From positions 12,105,941-12,169,940 of the forward strand of contig NC_037264.1 of the NCBI RefSeq assembly GCF_000002425.4: a DNA stretch of 64,000 bases, read 5' to 3'. This DNA is from Physcomitrium patens. Taxonomy: Eukaryota > Streptophyta > Bryopsida > Funariales > Funariaceae. A program made the translations under genes and the position numbers. Shown piece after piece: positions 1 to 13,600 of the stretch. The notes below the pieces were generated by a model that did not search any database, was not told the origin of the DNA, and saw nothing but the letters and a program-made list of their open reading frames with translations. Numbering within the stretch: position 1 is the first letter of the stretch; every line of letters begins with the position of its first letter.

Positions 1-967
1 CATCGAACTTCTCCAATAGTTTGTATTATTATTTTTATTTTACTAATATTTAGATTTTTTTATAAGATTTCAGAAATTACTAAGTTTACATATTTATAAA
101 TTTAATTAAAAATATCAGAACTTATTATTTTATATAATTAAAACTATGTATTATCTCTGTATACAACATGTGTCTTTAATTAATATTTACTTTATCTTAT
201 TTTAATATACTTCTATTTTATAAAAAAAGTAAAATAAAAGTAAAAGTAAAATAAATAATTTTATCCAAGTTTTATTACTTCTTCTTTTCTAAAGATACAC
301 ATTATCATGTATTTTCTTCATGCTTTCCAATTCATTCTTGAACTTCCCCTAAAATAAGTGGTTTTTTACACCAACATATGTCTTATAAAGATAATACTAC
401 TTTATTAGAAATGATTTTAATTTTTATGTGTTTGACTTTATTTCTTTAGAAAAAAATTAGGTTAACTTGTTCATCTAAAGATTTTTGTAACACATTTATT
501 CTTTTTTTCAGTTTAAATAAAATCAATTATAAATTTAGTTGTTTCTATTGAGGTTTTTTTTTAGTCCGTAATGTTTTTTGTTAAATCACTTTGTAACCAC
601 TCAACCAAATTTATTTTTCTTTTCAAGAACATCAATATTATACATAATACTTTTAAGGTATTTATTATTTAATTGTTAAATATTTTGATAAAACATGCTT
701 TATATGATAAAATAAAATAAAAAGATATTTTCATATATTTATCTTATCTCTAACAAAATCTTTATTACTCATTGATAAAATTTAATAATTGTGAAAGATA
801 AAATTAAGTCAAGACAAGAATATGATTGTGTTGAAATAAAACACCATGACTTAGTAGCTCTATTAGAGGAAAAAAGGCTTATAAGTCATTAAAAAATAGA
901 ACTAAAAAAAAATAAAAAATAAAAAAATCAATAATTTCTATGATTTTATTTTTCTTTTTAAGCTTAA

Positions 968-1038
<71 letters not shown>

Positions 1039-2640
1039 TTTAAAAATTAATATTTTGATAAGTTGTTACTTAAGATAATAAAAAAACTTATATAAAGTTT
1101 TTTTGGCAAATTTAATATTTTAAAAAATTAAATTGGTTAACTAGATTCTCTAATAAAAGTATAAAGTTTTATAGAAGTTTAAGAAACACTTCTACAAATT
1201 AAAAAATAAATAATGGTTTTAAAGAAGCTAAAATAATTATATTTGTAGTAATGAATTAAATTTTTAGAAGTCTTTTGTGACATATTTTTAATTTAAAATA
1301 TTACTAATAAAATTTGTGACATTTATTTCTTCAACCATAAATTGAAAAAAATAGTAATTTTATTGTTAATTTATATATATATATATTCTTAGACTTCTAA
1401 TGTCATTAAGATTTGAAACATAGTTTTCTTTTTTAAAAAAGTATCTAACCTATATTGGTAGTTATTAAACTTTTTAGGTCTAAAATTTCTTTAATATTAC
1501 TACTAAATAATCGTGATAGCTTTGAAATATTTAAATATTTAATAGATATCAAATTTTCTTTTTACGAAAAAAAAAAAAAAAAAACATTAAAAACATTAAA
1601 AACATTAAAAAAACATAAAAAATCAAAACAAAAAATATTAAAAAAAGAAAAGAAAAAAAGAACTCGATTGTTTCAAATCACTTTGTCTTTGCTTAGTTAT
1701 ACTGCCTTTATAAAATGGTTATAAAATAAACGAATTTTAAGTATATATTAATATTAAAGCATAATTTTAATTATTGTATTATTCGATATATATATATACA
1801 TATATACATATATTAGATTACAAAGAAGTCAAAAAAAATAATTAATTAATATATAACATAAAAATAAAAATTACACAAAAAAAATTCTCATAATACTAGA
1901 AATAAATATAATGGCAATGCATCAATGATGCAATGCTAAGCTCAAAAAACATATATATATACTAATAAAATTGAATTTCGTTGAACTTATATTTATATAA
2001 AAGACATCTACAAATATTATATTAAAGAATATACTATTAATAATGTTTTTTAAATAGTTTTTCATTCCAACTTGAATTTTTAAACTTTTATAATTTACGT
2101 AGTAACCATTTAGATCTAATCATGAAAGCAAGTTCCAAGAAATACATTAGAATATGTAATCCATATTTTAATTAATGCTTTTATAACTTGGGGTATACTG
2201 TTGTATCAGTTTAATGTATTTTTGTACACTCTAAATAAATGTGGCAATAGGAAAAGAGTAATTAAAATTTCTTACTTGAACTGAAGAATGTTATATGCAG
2301 TAGTATTTTCCATATCTGTCTCTTGAGTATGCATTGGAATACTTTTCTTTTGTGTTTTTTTTTTTTTTATTTCATCTGTATTTGCTTCTGTGTAGCTATA
2401 AATTTTTGTTGAATAGCAAGATTAAGTTTGGGTCCAAACTCACACTCCTCTAATGTCTTGATGAATGTCTCAAACCTAGTCAAAAAGATGGTCTATTTCA
2501 AAAATTAAATCAGCCTTAGGTGTATGTCTGTGGTATTTTAAGAAAAATTTGTAATTATTGTTCAATCATTATCTTCACTACAGGTTCTCGGTAAAGGAGG
2601 TCACTATGGATCGAAAAAGATTTTTGCAGTATAAAATTAT
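1..2640. other. AT-rich intergenic spacer
   Basis: Very AT-rich sequence with many homopolymer A and T runs and stops in every frame. The only longer open frame (1455-1724) is a lysine-rich low-complexity translation of an A-rich tract. I see no gene, RNA or recognisable transposon protein here. A GT/AT microsatellite lies at about 969-1035. Confidence 0.7.
969..1035. repeat. compound (GT)n(AT)n microsatellite
   Basis: About seven GT units run directly into about 27 AT units. It is a simple-sequence repeat in spacer DNA and likely to vary in length between individuals. Confidence 0.95.
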
Positions 2641-3481
2641 CTCAACACAAGTAAAAATATATAATTGAATAATTAAATAACAACAAACAACTACCTCTGA
2701 ACGTCCTCCTGGACAAGTGATCGAGTTTTGAAATTGCACCTTTACAGTGATATTGTTTTAGGATTAGATGGGTTTGAAGATCATTGCTTTCAAGCTGATT
2801 GGATAAATCAACGAGCGCAAGTGGACACAAGATATAAAAACCTGCTGCTGTAATTCTGAGTAGAAATAAATAAGATAATACGACTGCTATTGAGCAAGCT
2901 TTGCAAAAGAATAAAAATAATGGGGTGCATTGCAATTGTGCAATTGTTGATAGAGTACAGTTGATAGGACTTATCGGTGAACAAATAGTGCAGGACACCC
3001 ATTACAAATTAGACTCTCGACACTCGCCTACACTCCCAAACAATGTCCCGAACAACTGCTCATGAGAAGTTCATCACAACAATCAAGTTGATACAACAGT
3101 GTTAGCAGTTCACAAGATGCCGAAGTGATCGTAATCCTGGAGACTTCAGTGCCTCTACTTAAGAGTGTTGAAGCTGGAAAGGTCTGACAAATCCCCTGTT
3201 ATGCCTCCCATTCTCGAACTCCAAAGTCTGGATGTCTCATGACTACTATTATAACTCGAACAGCAATAAAGTACCAACGAACCGCAAATTTTCTGGCACT
3301 AAGAACAACGCAAGCCATGTGCTGGAAAGACTTTTTCCAGAGACTTCTGGATACCTGATGAAATCCGCTGGTCTCATGTTTTCGAAAAGGAATGAGTGAC
3401 AATCTGGCTGCAAAAGATCAAGTACCAGCTCTAAAGCTGTATCAAAAAGTATTTTGAACAAGGAATTGAACTCCCACATCT
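2641..3481 (-). other. probable 3' UTR / downstream flank of the TERC gene
   Basis: This stretch directly follows the TERC stop codon on the minus strand. Its base composition is like the gene body rather than the AT-rich spacer beyond 2640. The overlapping minus-strand frames at 2642-2998 and 3199-3479 resemble no family I know. The composition change near 2640 is the best guess for the transcript end; I did not find a convincing poly(A) signal. Confidence 0.45.
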
Positions 3482-6400
3482 TTAGGTCTCGTCATCTTCT
3501 TCTTCATCTTTACTGGGTGCTAGAATGCTCAGCCCTACTCCCAAACCCAGAGTTATTGCTACAACTCCAAGAGACAACTCAGTTGAGATATGAAAACCTG
3601 CAATTTAAGTGCACATACTATCAATAGGTCATAAAAATTCATCGTACTTCCGTCTCCTCATAAAACTCAGGTTAGTTCCAACCCAATTTTAAACTAATTC
3701 TAATACTTTGCAAGCAGATTGTGAAATGCTACGCAACAAAGTGGATGCCTTAAAATACACTGAAGAAATTAGCGTAAGGTTCATGTCTATCGAAGGTATG
3801 AGATGTAATTGTAAGATTAGATGCAAAGGCTTGACAAGTAACACAATTTAATGAGAGAAAGACTCACCAAAGTATTCAATGACCATCTTAGATCCGATGA
3901 AGCCCAGAACAGCACCTACACATGGCTGCAAGTACTCCAGCTCGGCCATGCTCCCTGAAATTAAAGTGTATAATGACCTGAGTCCTGTATTCCACGCAAT
4001 ACTGAGGTTAGAATATTTACATAATAGAGCCAATGAGAGAAAAAAAGAAAAAAAGAAAAAAATTAAATTCACTGTAATGTACTCACGAATGATCACTGCA
4101 GCATGTAAACCTCAGCTAACCAGCATGTTGCGGGAATTAAATGGAGGAATCCAAGACAAAACCTTTATTTGTTCGGTGCTAGGTTTTCTCGTGACAAAAG
4201 AGGCAAGTTAAATAAAATAAAAATGCTCGAATTCAAGATAAAAACAGGAACAAACCTAAAATGGCAAACATATTTGATGAAAAGACAATTAGGGGATCCC
4301 TTGTCACTCCAAAAACTGCTGGAATAGAATCAACCTGTTCAAGGATAAATTCAGCTCAATAAGCACTTGAAGTCACAACATCAGAATTAACACACTATGC
4401 GTATTGGACCTTGTCGAAAATCTCGGTTAAAACCTAACGGAAACTTCCTAAGCAATTATTCACAGTATTAATAAACACCAATAGTCTTGTCGCTTAAATT
4501 ATTTATTGATACAATGTGGTAATCAGGTAATTTATGTTCTTGAGGAGATTTAGCAACAGAAACCACAACAACAGTGAAACACTTACAGCAAAGGCAATGT
4601 CGCTCAGCTCCACGACAGCAAGAGTGAGAAGCAAGGGTGTCGCCTGCAAATATAATTCATGGAAATCCACAAGTCAGGGCAACTGCTAGAAAGGCATCTC
4701 ACTGCTACAACTCCAAGATTCATATCGTTTGTAAAAACTGCGCGCCACGTAACCGAGGCTGGAATATAGAGTCACCTTTTGAAAACCGTCTTCAATGGTA
4801 AAAAAGTTATTTTCATCATACGTTGCTGGCGGAAAAGTGAAACCACGTTAGAGCAGGATTCAGGGAGAATACAGATCTCTATCAACTTGCTCATTGAAAA
4901 ATAGCATAAAAGAACTTAAGCTGACGATAAGAAAGAAGACAACGTAGGCTAGCAACACATTGAGCATGGTCTAATCGAGTAGTAGGGAACTGAACATACA
5001 AGTTACAGGTATAAGTTTTTGGCAGAAATTAACGATAAAATTGTTGGACAGATCCTCTTCGTCACCATCCTCGTCTCCGAATAACTGCACACTCAATGAT
5101 ATTCAGTCTACAATGGCATATGGAATTATGGGCTCAAGTATATTATGATATCCACTTTATTGCCTCTGAACCTAACTGTCATGCGATGTGATCATTTGTA
5201 AAATGGTAATACCATTCGAGTCGTGATGAAACTACCTATCACAAGAAAGCTTTCAAACAGACCTTATATGCTGAGAATAAGAGAACGGCGGCAAAAAATA
5301 AGTTGATGGCTTCAAATCTCTGCAACAGAACAATTACAGATTAGGTGCTATATTTGGTCGACTACATTTTCCAGCCAGAATACATCGCATTCCTAATTGA
5401 AGCTTCTTGATCTCTGACTTCCATAAAGGTATCTGCAGAAGAGAATCTCGATCGTTTCTCACTAATACAAACCTATTGGGGTATGGCTTAAATTAGGATA
5501 TACAGAATTATTCACAAGAAGAGATTTGATTAGAGAACATAATGATAAGTCAATACAATAAGCCGAATATCCTTCTTAACATGTTTATTATAAACGTGCT
5601 CGTAGGAGCAGGAAAAGGGACTGGATATCAGAACCGCAGGTAATAGATAATCAATCAAGCATTCAGTACAGTTACTTGATGACTAAGATGCCCGATAGTG
5701 AGACATGATAAACAGAAGACCGGCTCAGTACCTGCAGTGTAGCTGCACCAAGTGTTATCATAAAAGCCCGGAAGAAAACAGCTCCAGCTATTCCATACGT
5801 AAGAACTCGGCTCTGAGCAAAAAGTACCGTCAAGCAAATTAAAACGAGGAAGTCAATGAACAATCAACAATACCCGTCAGCAAACAACCATACTGCAACT
5901 TAAAACAACGAAAATGTGTATGCAGAGAGCATTCTTAAACTTGACTAACGATGCTAAACTAGGATCACAAAACACAATGTGCGCATGCACGAATGTATAT
6001 ACGAGTTCTTTTGAAGAAATTGAATTGCAACTATGATAACAAAAAAGTGAGAGTCATCGTAGAAAATAAAGAAGATAGGGGATGAACCTGGTAATTCACA
6101 GGAGTTTTGAAATAGTTGAATATAAGAACAAAAACAAACAAATTATCAACTGAAAGACTCTGCTCCAAAAGGTACCTGTGCATCAATGCGTACATATAAG
6201 GAAGCAAAAAGAATGAGATAAAACAACCTGACTAGCCTGCTCTATCTTAGCAAACAAGGTTCGTAATCCTTGCGCACACACTATTTAGAAAATTACTTTG
6301 AGATGGTGATCTAGGATTTGATTCATGCAATGCATGCCTGTAACAGTTATTGCGTTGAAAAAATGTAATAGAAATGACATGCAGATTTGAACCAGAAATA

Positions 6401-9194
6401 TGAAGATCTGATGACCAATCCTTAATTACAAATTGCAATTAAAAATAAAAATTAAGTATCAGAAAGATGGGTCTATACCCTGCAAAAAATTCGGATGCTT
6501 TACTACTACCCTGAGTGACGAAGAGAAATGTTCCAAATACGACTGCAGCAGAAACCTGCATGTTCAAAACTTTAGGTCAAGGGCCAGGTCACTTATCTTA
6601 CAAACTAGAGAGGTTCTTGAATATTCCAAGATATTCATGAATCGAAAGCAATATGAGAGCAAAATAACTGCAATATAATGTTAGCAGAACCACATCTAGA
6701 TTAACACGCGAAAAATTAAGAGTTCTCTCGTGGCATGCTCTCCTAAGCGACAACCGTGAACTCGAAGTCTCACCCGCTCACAAAATTTACTGTTTACTAT
6801 CTCATCGCTGAATTGATATGGAAATATAATATCATAAGGTCGAAACTCCGCTCGTAACCACAGGCAACGAATGTAATGATCTATCTTAGCTTGTCAGACA
6901 TTTCAGAGGAAGCTGCAAATGAAACAGGTGCCATCAGATCTGTTTATCTTACCCAAAAAACTACAGTTCGAACAGCTGCATCCTGGTCCTCAACAGCATC
7001 AACCTCAGTAGGCATTGAAGATTCAATCTCTCCCACTGTAGAGACTGTCTTAGCTGCCACCTCAAGCGTTTCAGCGATAACTTCAGTTGCGTTATGTGCA
7101 ACCTCAAGCACTAAATTTGGTTCCTCGTCAGAAGTTGGGGGGACACTTTCATGAGAACCTGCACGACCATAAGATCCAGAACCATTCATTTCTCCTGAGT
7201 TCTGCTTCACGCTGGTCTTGACAGGCCCTCGTCCATTGGTATCCTCCAATCGCACTTCATCATCCGTTGACACTGTATAGAGAAAAGAAAAGCCCTCCAT
7301 GAAATAGCTTCAAAGAAACTTGAACTTACTGTTATGAATTACAAAATTACAAGAACCGTATAGTTTGAATGACAAAAATAAACAAGCCTAAACAAGTCTC
7401 AGCACTTCTGAAATATTACAGACCCAAAGAAATTTCAGTGTCAACAAACCTAATGGTCTAGCTTCCTCTTGTGAAGAATCACTCAAACACAAGATCCGCA
7501 ATCCTCTTCTCAATTTCCCTGATACAGCCAAACAAGTTCAATGACACCTCAACTTAATTTCACTGATGATTCACAACGCGGATAAAATCTTTCATCTCTT
7601 CCGCCATAAACAAACCAAGCACTATGAACATGGAACAAAGTGAACGCAAACTCGAAGAAAATCTCTATCATGGGCTCAAACTAGTCAGAACACTAACAAT
7701 ACATGTACCAGTTTTCTCCTGAAAGAGGACCTTCAATCTTTCAAACCCCTAAATCTTGAAGTTTACAATGTATAAACAGTGTCACATATGTGCCATGGAA
7801 CTACTCTTCAATTAACTACAGCCGTCAGGTATTGAAAGGAACCCGAAACTTCTGCCAACTCCATGCACAACGAATACTGTAAGGAGGAAACGATTCTCCA
7901 TTGCACTTCCTATAGACAAACAACTATATAAAAATTGGAGAGATTACCTTGGTCCAATATGAAACGATAACCCAGCTGGCGGTTGCATGGAAAGCGTGTA
8001 CCACGTCCACCTCGATAAGCAGCCCCAATACCCTGCTCCAACACATTCAAGTTGCGTTCTAATCAGGAGCAACAAACCCGAAGCCATTTTGATAGTTAGT
8101 TTCTGCTAAAGTGTACCACCAGGAAGAGAGTGACGCTACACTCATTGTAAACAAGAAAGCTCCATCAGAGCTGAAGTTTTCATGCAGTTATAAAAGCTTG
8201 CAACTGCGAACAAAGGTGTTCTCTAAAGCCACAAATCCAAACACAAATAAAATTCGCTTGATTCGAAGCTTAGTGTGAATCATCAGAGTCTCAAAAACCA
8301 ATCAGCAACATGTAAGTGGTCTTTAAATTTACAGTAATGCACTAAAAATAACTTGTTTCCTATCTGGAATGAAATGGGTGAAAAAGAGTACAGCTAGTAA
8401 TTCTTAGGGTGGCAGTCACGGTCATAAACGACACAACTTCTCAAAATGCTCAAGTAAAAATACACAAAATTCACATATATGGCCGTTTTACGACCCCTAA
8501 ATTAATCAGTTGGTTATCATCGATCAATCTGCTCCAAGAAAACTACTCTGCCTGCTCTGTTAGACCACCAGGGTTTCGGCTTCTACATTCAACTCGACAA
8601 GACTTTCTACAACAGGAGACCAACAATTAAAGGCTCAAATTGTGAAATACACAGCAGACTGCACAGCAATGTATAGCAGGAGGGTTGTTCAATAAGTAGT
8701 TCATTGTGGACTCTACACACCAAGGTAGTGGCAATTGTCGATAGCAACGCAACAGACCAGCTGGAAGCCTGTAATTGGAACTGATTATGACGCTCAAAAT
8801 CAACAATCTCAATACTTACAAAGTAATTACATTCGCCGAAACCAACGGGACTACACTTGCAATTACGTTTCGAAGTGAAGCAAGATTTCGAGCAGCTTTC
8901 AGAGCTAAACGCTTCGTACATCGATACTCGTAAAGTTGAATGATATCAATTCTATAACTACACTTCTCTGACATCATTGCACTACTCCCCCTCATGCGAT
9001 GGTAGATCTGGTATACTAAACAAAACGGCAACAAGAGTGTAAAGACCAAGAGAAGAATTAGACAAACTAACCGGTTTAATTCGTGGCAAAGCCGGATACC
9101 GTTGTCTCGACAGATTACCACAAACAGCACGCCGTTGCAATCCACAGTCTACAGACAAAGCTTTGATAGCATGACTGCACATGGAGGCAGCCAT
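3482..9194 (-). CDS. TERC: TERC-type integral thylakoid membrane protein, spliced (about 14 exons)
   Basis: TerC-family multi-pass membrane protein. Plant TERC is a chloroplast protein needed for thylakoid formation and insertion of thylakoid membrane proteins. Exons read by me in consistent phase: 7948-8032, 6953-7272, 6479-6555, 6088-6175, 5732-5812, 5263-5319, 5000-5084, 4776-4825, 4587-4643, 4256-4334, 3868-3984, 3482-3597 (stop TAA 3482-3484). They total 1212 nt, or 403 residues. Family hallmarks in order: [70 protein letters not shown], and a final hydrophobic helix followed by an acidic tail (KDEEEDDET). The exon at 6953-7272 encodes a Ser/Glu-rich linker before the membrane domain. 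The N terminus is less certain: ATG 9192-9194 starts a transit-peptide-like segment. One in-phase solution is 9100-9194 joined to 8820-8904, giving 463 residues; a donor at 9071 is an alternative. The donor at 8819 (GTAAGT) is strong. Confidence 0.93.
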
Positions 9195-10280
9195 TTCACG
9201 ACACAGAACTACTAGCACCGCACCCCACTCCAATGCCAACGTCCCCTGCTTTACATCACCTAAACCAGTTGCACTCAGGTTTCTAGAACGGGAGAGTGTT
9301 GACGCCGCAAATCCCCTGAAGACTACACAAAATTTCTCCCCATGATTCGAGCCATTGATAACCGACAATCACCTGGCGTCCCAGCTGAACAGCCAAAATT
9401 ACAATCCCTTCTACTGCGCTCCAAGAATTTCAGCCGAATCTCCACAAAAACCCAGCTCTAGGCGGAACCCAACACACTCCCCATTTCGCCAGACTGATTC
9501 CCGTCTGCAAACCCAACACCCTATCGCACACAAACGAGGATCTACACTCCGAGGTTGCTTGAACAGGGTCACGCAACCTCGCGTTAGTGACTGAGCCACT
9601 ATACACACACACACACCCCCTCCCCACCCAGGTCCAAATTCTCACTCTCACTCTCTCCTCGCAGCAGCAGCAGGCACCAGATAATGCTCCCCACCCCGAG
9701 AAGTCGTGCTCGCACCACCACAGATAAACCTCGCCCTGACCTGACCTCGCCTCTCCCTTTGAAATCGTGAGTGAACCGCAGGACCCAACAAAGCTGATGC
9801 CACTCTACCAACGACCAGAAATGGCACGACCACTAGATACTATTATCCGAACGCCACGCACTCACTCACTCACTCACTCACTCACTCCTCCCCTTTCCCT
9901 CTCCCTTGGCTCTCTCTCTCGCTCTCCCTCTCCCCGTGCTCCACAAAACAGAAAGATTCCTCCTGCTCGCCTCATTCATTCCCCGACCATGCCAGCAGCA
10001 CCAACTCAATACGGCACACCACAGCACAGCATTGCATAGCATAGCATAGCCCCGCTGCTTTGCTCGGCTTCTTCTTTGTTTCCTTTTTCCTTTTTCTTTG
10101 TGCCTTAACCTTGTAGAATTGTGTCGCAGAGACCTCTCTCTTCAATCGACTGGCTCCGCCATTGTGGGCCGTCGGATTGCATCTGCCGCAAAGATGCAAT
10201 CTCAACCGTCGATTGAATTTCCTGGAACGGAGAGGAACCACGGGCGGCCAGGCAGGTTGGAGGCCGGGCAGGTTATGTAA
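9195..10280 (-). promoter_or_regulatory. 5' UTR and promoter-proximal region of the TERC gene
   Basis: GC-richer than the spacers on either side. Read on the minus strand it is purine-rich (plus strand rich in CT and CACT repeats, notably 9859-9887 and 9893-9938), as in many plant 5' leaders. The short frames here on both strands look like composition artefacts. The transcription start is not resolved. Confidence 0.45.
9859..9887. repeat. (CACT)n microsatellite
   Basis: About seven consecutive CACT units followed by CT-rich sequence, in the probable promoter or leader of the TERC gene (GAGT/GA-rich on the coding strand). Whether it acts as a GAGA-type element cannot be told from sequence. 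Confidence 0.9.
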
Positions 10281-13200
10281 TTTCTAAAACTATATAACAT
10301 GTGTTATTTCAATAAACAAAAACATATGTATATATATATATACAAATAAATGAGAGAAAAATAAAACCTTTGTGGTATCTTTTATGTTGTGATTATTGTA
10401 TCTTCTAAAAACATATGCAATTGCTTCTACACATATACAACTGTATTAGAAAAAGATAACATAATTGAAGTTGTGAGGTATATTTAAGTTGGTTTTTAGT
10501 TGTATTCTGGTAATAATTTATTTAATTTATTTTATTGTAATTCTATAATTTAAAAGACCAAATTTGATAATGTAGTAATATATAGATATATATATATATA
10601 TATATATATAATCACATTTTAATGTACATGTTGAGAGAGGAAAGAGTCATCGGGGTAAGTAGTAAGGGCATCAGCATCACCCTCCTCCTCCTCCTCATTG
10701 CAACACCACAACTTTCTCCGTTTCTCTTACATTCTTTCTTGCTTTCTATCTTTCTGATTGTGTGCTTGCGTCCTTGATTTGTGTATTGTTTCGCCCATGG
10801 TTTGAGGCTCACTTATACTACTAACAAACAAGGTGGTTAGTTAGTCCTCCCCGAGGATGAGAAAGAAAACAGGAGGACCAAGGGTACATGTGATGCTGCA
10901 ATTGGTGGTGAGTTGAGCTTTTTGCCCCGGAGCTAAAAATAAACACCGTATGATAAAAATGTGTTGGTGGTGGAGTTTTGTGTGGTGCGTTAAGTTGTGC
11001 TGCTGTTGAGGCTTTGCTTTACAGGTCTGGCTCTGGTGTTCCATGTGGATGAGATGCTGAGGTGGGTTTTGAGGATATGGTGCTCGGCTTTTTCTTTCCT
11101 TGGTCAATGCTTCGCTTTGATTTCGGTGAAATAAGACAGGATTTCAAAGGAAAAGGAACTAAAATAAAATAAAATAAAATAAAAAAGTGGGTGAAATCGA
11201 GGAAGGGAAAGGAAGGGAAGGCCATTGAGGCTTGTTGGGTGGGAGTGTGATATGTGTTGAGAGAGGGTTGTTATGATAATCTCTTGGGATGTGTCCAGTT
11301 AAGTCTTGTCTTCCTCAAGGTTAAAATTTTTCCATGAAGTTAAGTGTGTATGTAACCCAGGTTTTCCTCTTCAAGTGAAATATGTCTACGTGAGAGATTT
11401 TATAAATAAACAATGTCCAATATTTCTTGAATTTAAAATTTATCAATGAAGATTGTCAAATTTATCTACAGATTTAATTTGTCAAATTCATGTAGATTTA
11501 TGTTCTAAACATGTTATAAAGTGTAAAAATGGGAAATAATCGTTGAAACAATTTTTTAGAGGTCGAAGTTTGAATTTGTGCAGGGTTGGGAACTTGTATT
11601 GAGAAGTATTTGAGTGCAATATGTCATATATAAAATTGTCAATTTATATATTGTTATTTGTCAAAAGGTAAATGGTATAAAAGTATTTTTTAAAATTTAC
11701 TATTTATTAATATTATTAATATTAACCAAATATAAATTATTTTATATTTATCATCTTAGTTATTTTAATACAAGGAGTGTAAATGTTATCTAAAACATGA
11801 ATTGCAACATAGATTTTTGCCATAGACTTTCATTTGGTGTATATAAATTATTTTAAATAAAAGAAAGTAGGATTGATAAATTGGTGCAATCTACAATATA
11901 AAAACTTTAGAAAATATATATTTAAATGTAATTGACTTTAAGAAGTTTACTACTATGTAAAGATTCATAGTGTTTAATTCATTAATCATTTTTTTAAAAA
12001 GGCATACAAGTATAGATAATGAGAACTAATAATTATTAATTTGAATAAATTAAGAGATCAAATACACTAATAAAAAGACAAAATTCAAGTATAAGGTGTC
12101 AAATTTAGAAAAAATTTAAAAAATAAATATTTTTGAAACTTAAACATTCTTTAGAAAAACATATTGTGATAAAGAATTTCTTTGCATTTACTATCCTTTG
12201 GCAAAATAGAGTAAAAACATATAAATTTGATATTAGTATTAAAAAAATAGGAACAATAGGTATATATGTATAGTGTTATTTATACATTCAACAATGATTT
12301 TTAAGCAAAGAAAAAGTTGTCAATAAAATACATGAATGCAATTATTATCTTCAAGTAGCTTACTATAAACAAAGACTAAATTTTCTTAGAGTAGTAATAG
12401 AAAAATTCTCATAATGCATATAAAAATATTAAATTAAATTACATGTACCACAATGTTAAATTTTATTATAATAAATATTATCCAAAAAGAGTAGTGATTG
12501 TTTACATGTTATTGAAAAGTACAAATAAAAATAAATTTAAAAATAAATTAAATAAATTAATAAGTATGATTAGGGGTTTGCAACAAAAAATATTTGATAG
12601 AAATAAGATAAAAATACATTTACATAAGAAAAATGAAGCACCCAAAGTGATTGAATTAGAGAAACCTTTAAATTCTCTAAATATTATAAAGACAAGATAA
12701 TTGAAGACAAAGACAACAACCATACAAAAAACATACATATCTATTACTGTTTTTTAAAAAATAAATGATTGATACCTCTTGTTTAATGAACCTCAAAAGT
12801 ATCTCAAAAGTATATCAATGAAACAAAATTTCACATATATGCCTTTATATTGATAATTATAATTTTTATATTTTAAATTGATAGAAAGAATACGTTTTGT
12901 TAAATTTGATATTATTTTCTACATAATTTATTATTGTTAATTAGAAAGAAGTATTTTATATCAAGAAAAATGCATTAGATTAATTTATAACACTCAAGGC
13001 AATATTAAAATATAATAACATATCTATAAAAGTAACATGTGAAAACTTTAGTATATTCTTAATGTAAAAAAATTTAAAAACTCCTAACAAACATGGATAA
13101 TAAAGATTCAAAGATGCATTGAATAAATATCACTCTCACAATTCTTAAGATTTATTGAACAAAATTGTTCAATATGATTTTTTAAACAAAACTAATAATC

Positions 13201-13396
13201 TCTTACATCCAAATGAAACAAGTTTTTAAGTAATCATTTTAAAAACTAAAATATGAATCTCTTCTATACAAACTAAATAAATTTTGAGTGATATTAAAAA
13301 AATAACTCAAAACATGATCTTATTGCATTGACCCATTTTTTTTATGACGTAAGTTTCAAAATATATAATGCAAATAAAAAAATTTATATCATACAA

Positions 13397-13429
<33 letters not shown>

Positions 13430-13600
13430 GATAGATAGATATAGTTCCTTACAAAGATGATTGAACTATCCTTCCTACATAATGAAAAAATAAAATAAAA
13501 TAAAACTTAGTTGACATTCATAAAAAAATTCAAATAAGGATTAACAAAAGAGAAATAGTATTCATTTTACAAGTTGAAAATATAGCGAATTTTACTAATT
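10281..13600. other. AT-rich spacer with a GC-richer island
   Basis: Mostly AT-rich noncoding sequence. An (AT)n tract lies at about 10585-10610. About 10612-11300 is less AT-rich and contains a CTC repeat at 10681-10697 and a (TAAAA)n tract near 11161-11184. It may be a promoter or decayed gene fragment, but no protein family is recognisable on either strand. An (AT)n(AC)n(GATA)n tract lies near 13397-13441. Confidence 0.6.

Noticed and set aside
1455..1724. lysine-rich plus-strand open frame
   Set aside because: Translation of a low-complexity A-rich tract; no gene context.
6876..7154. 92-codon plus-strand open frame
   Set aside because: Shadow of the Ser/Glu-rich TERC exon at 6953-7272 on the other strand.
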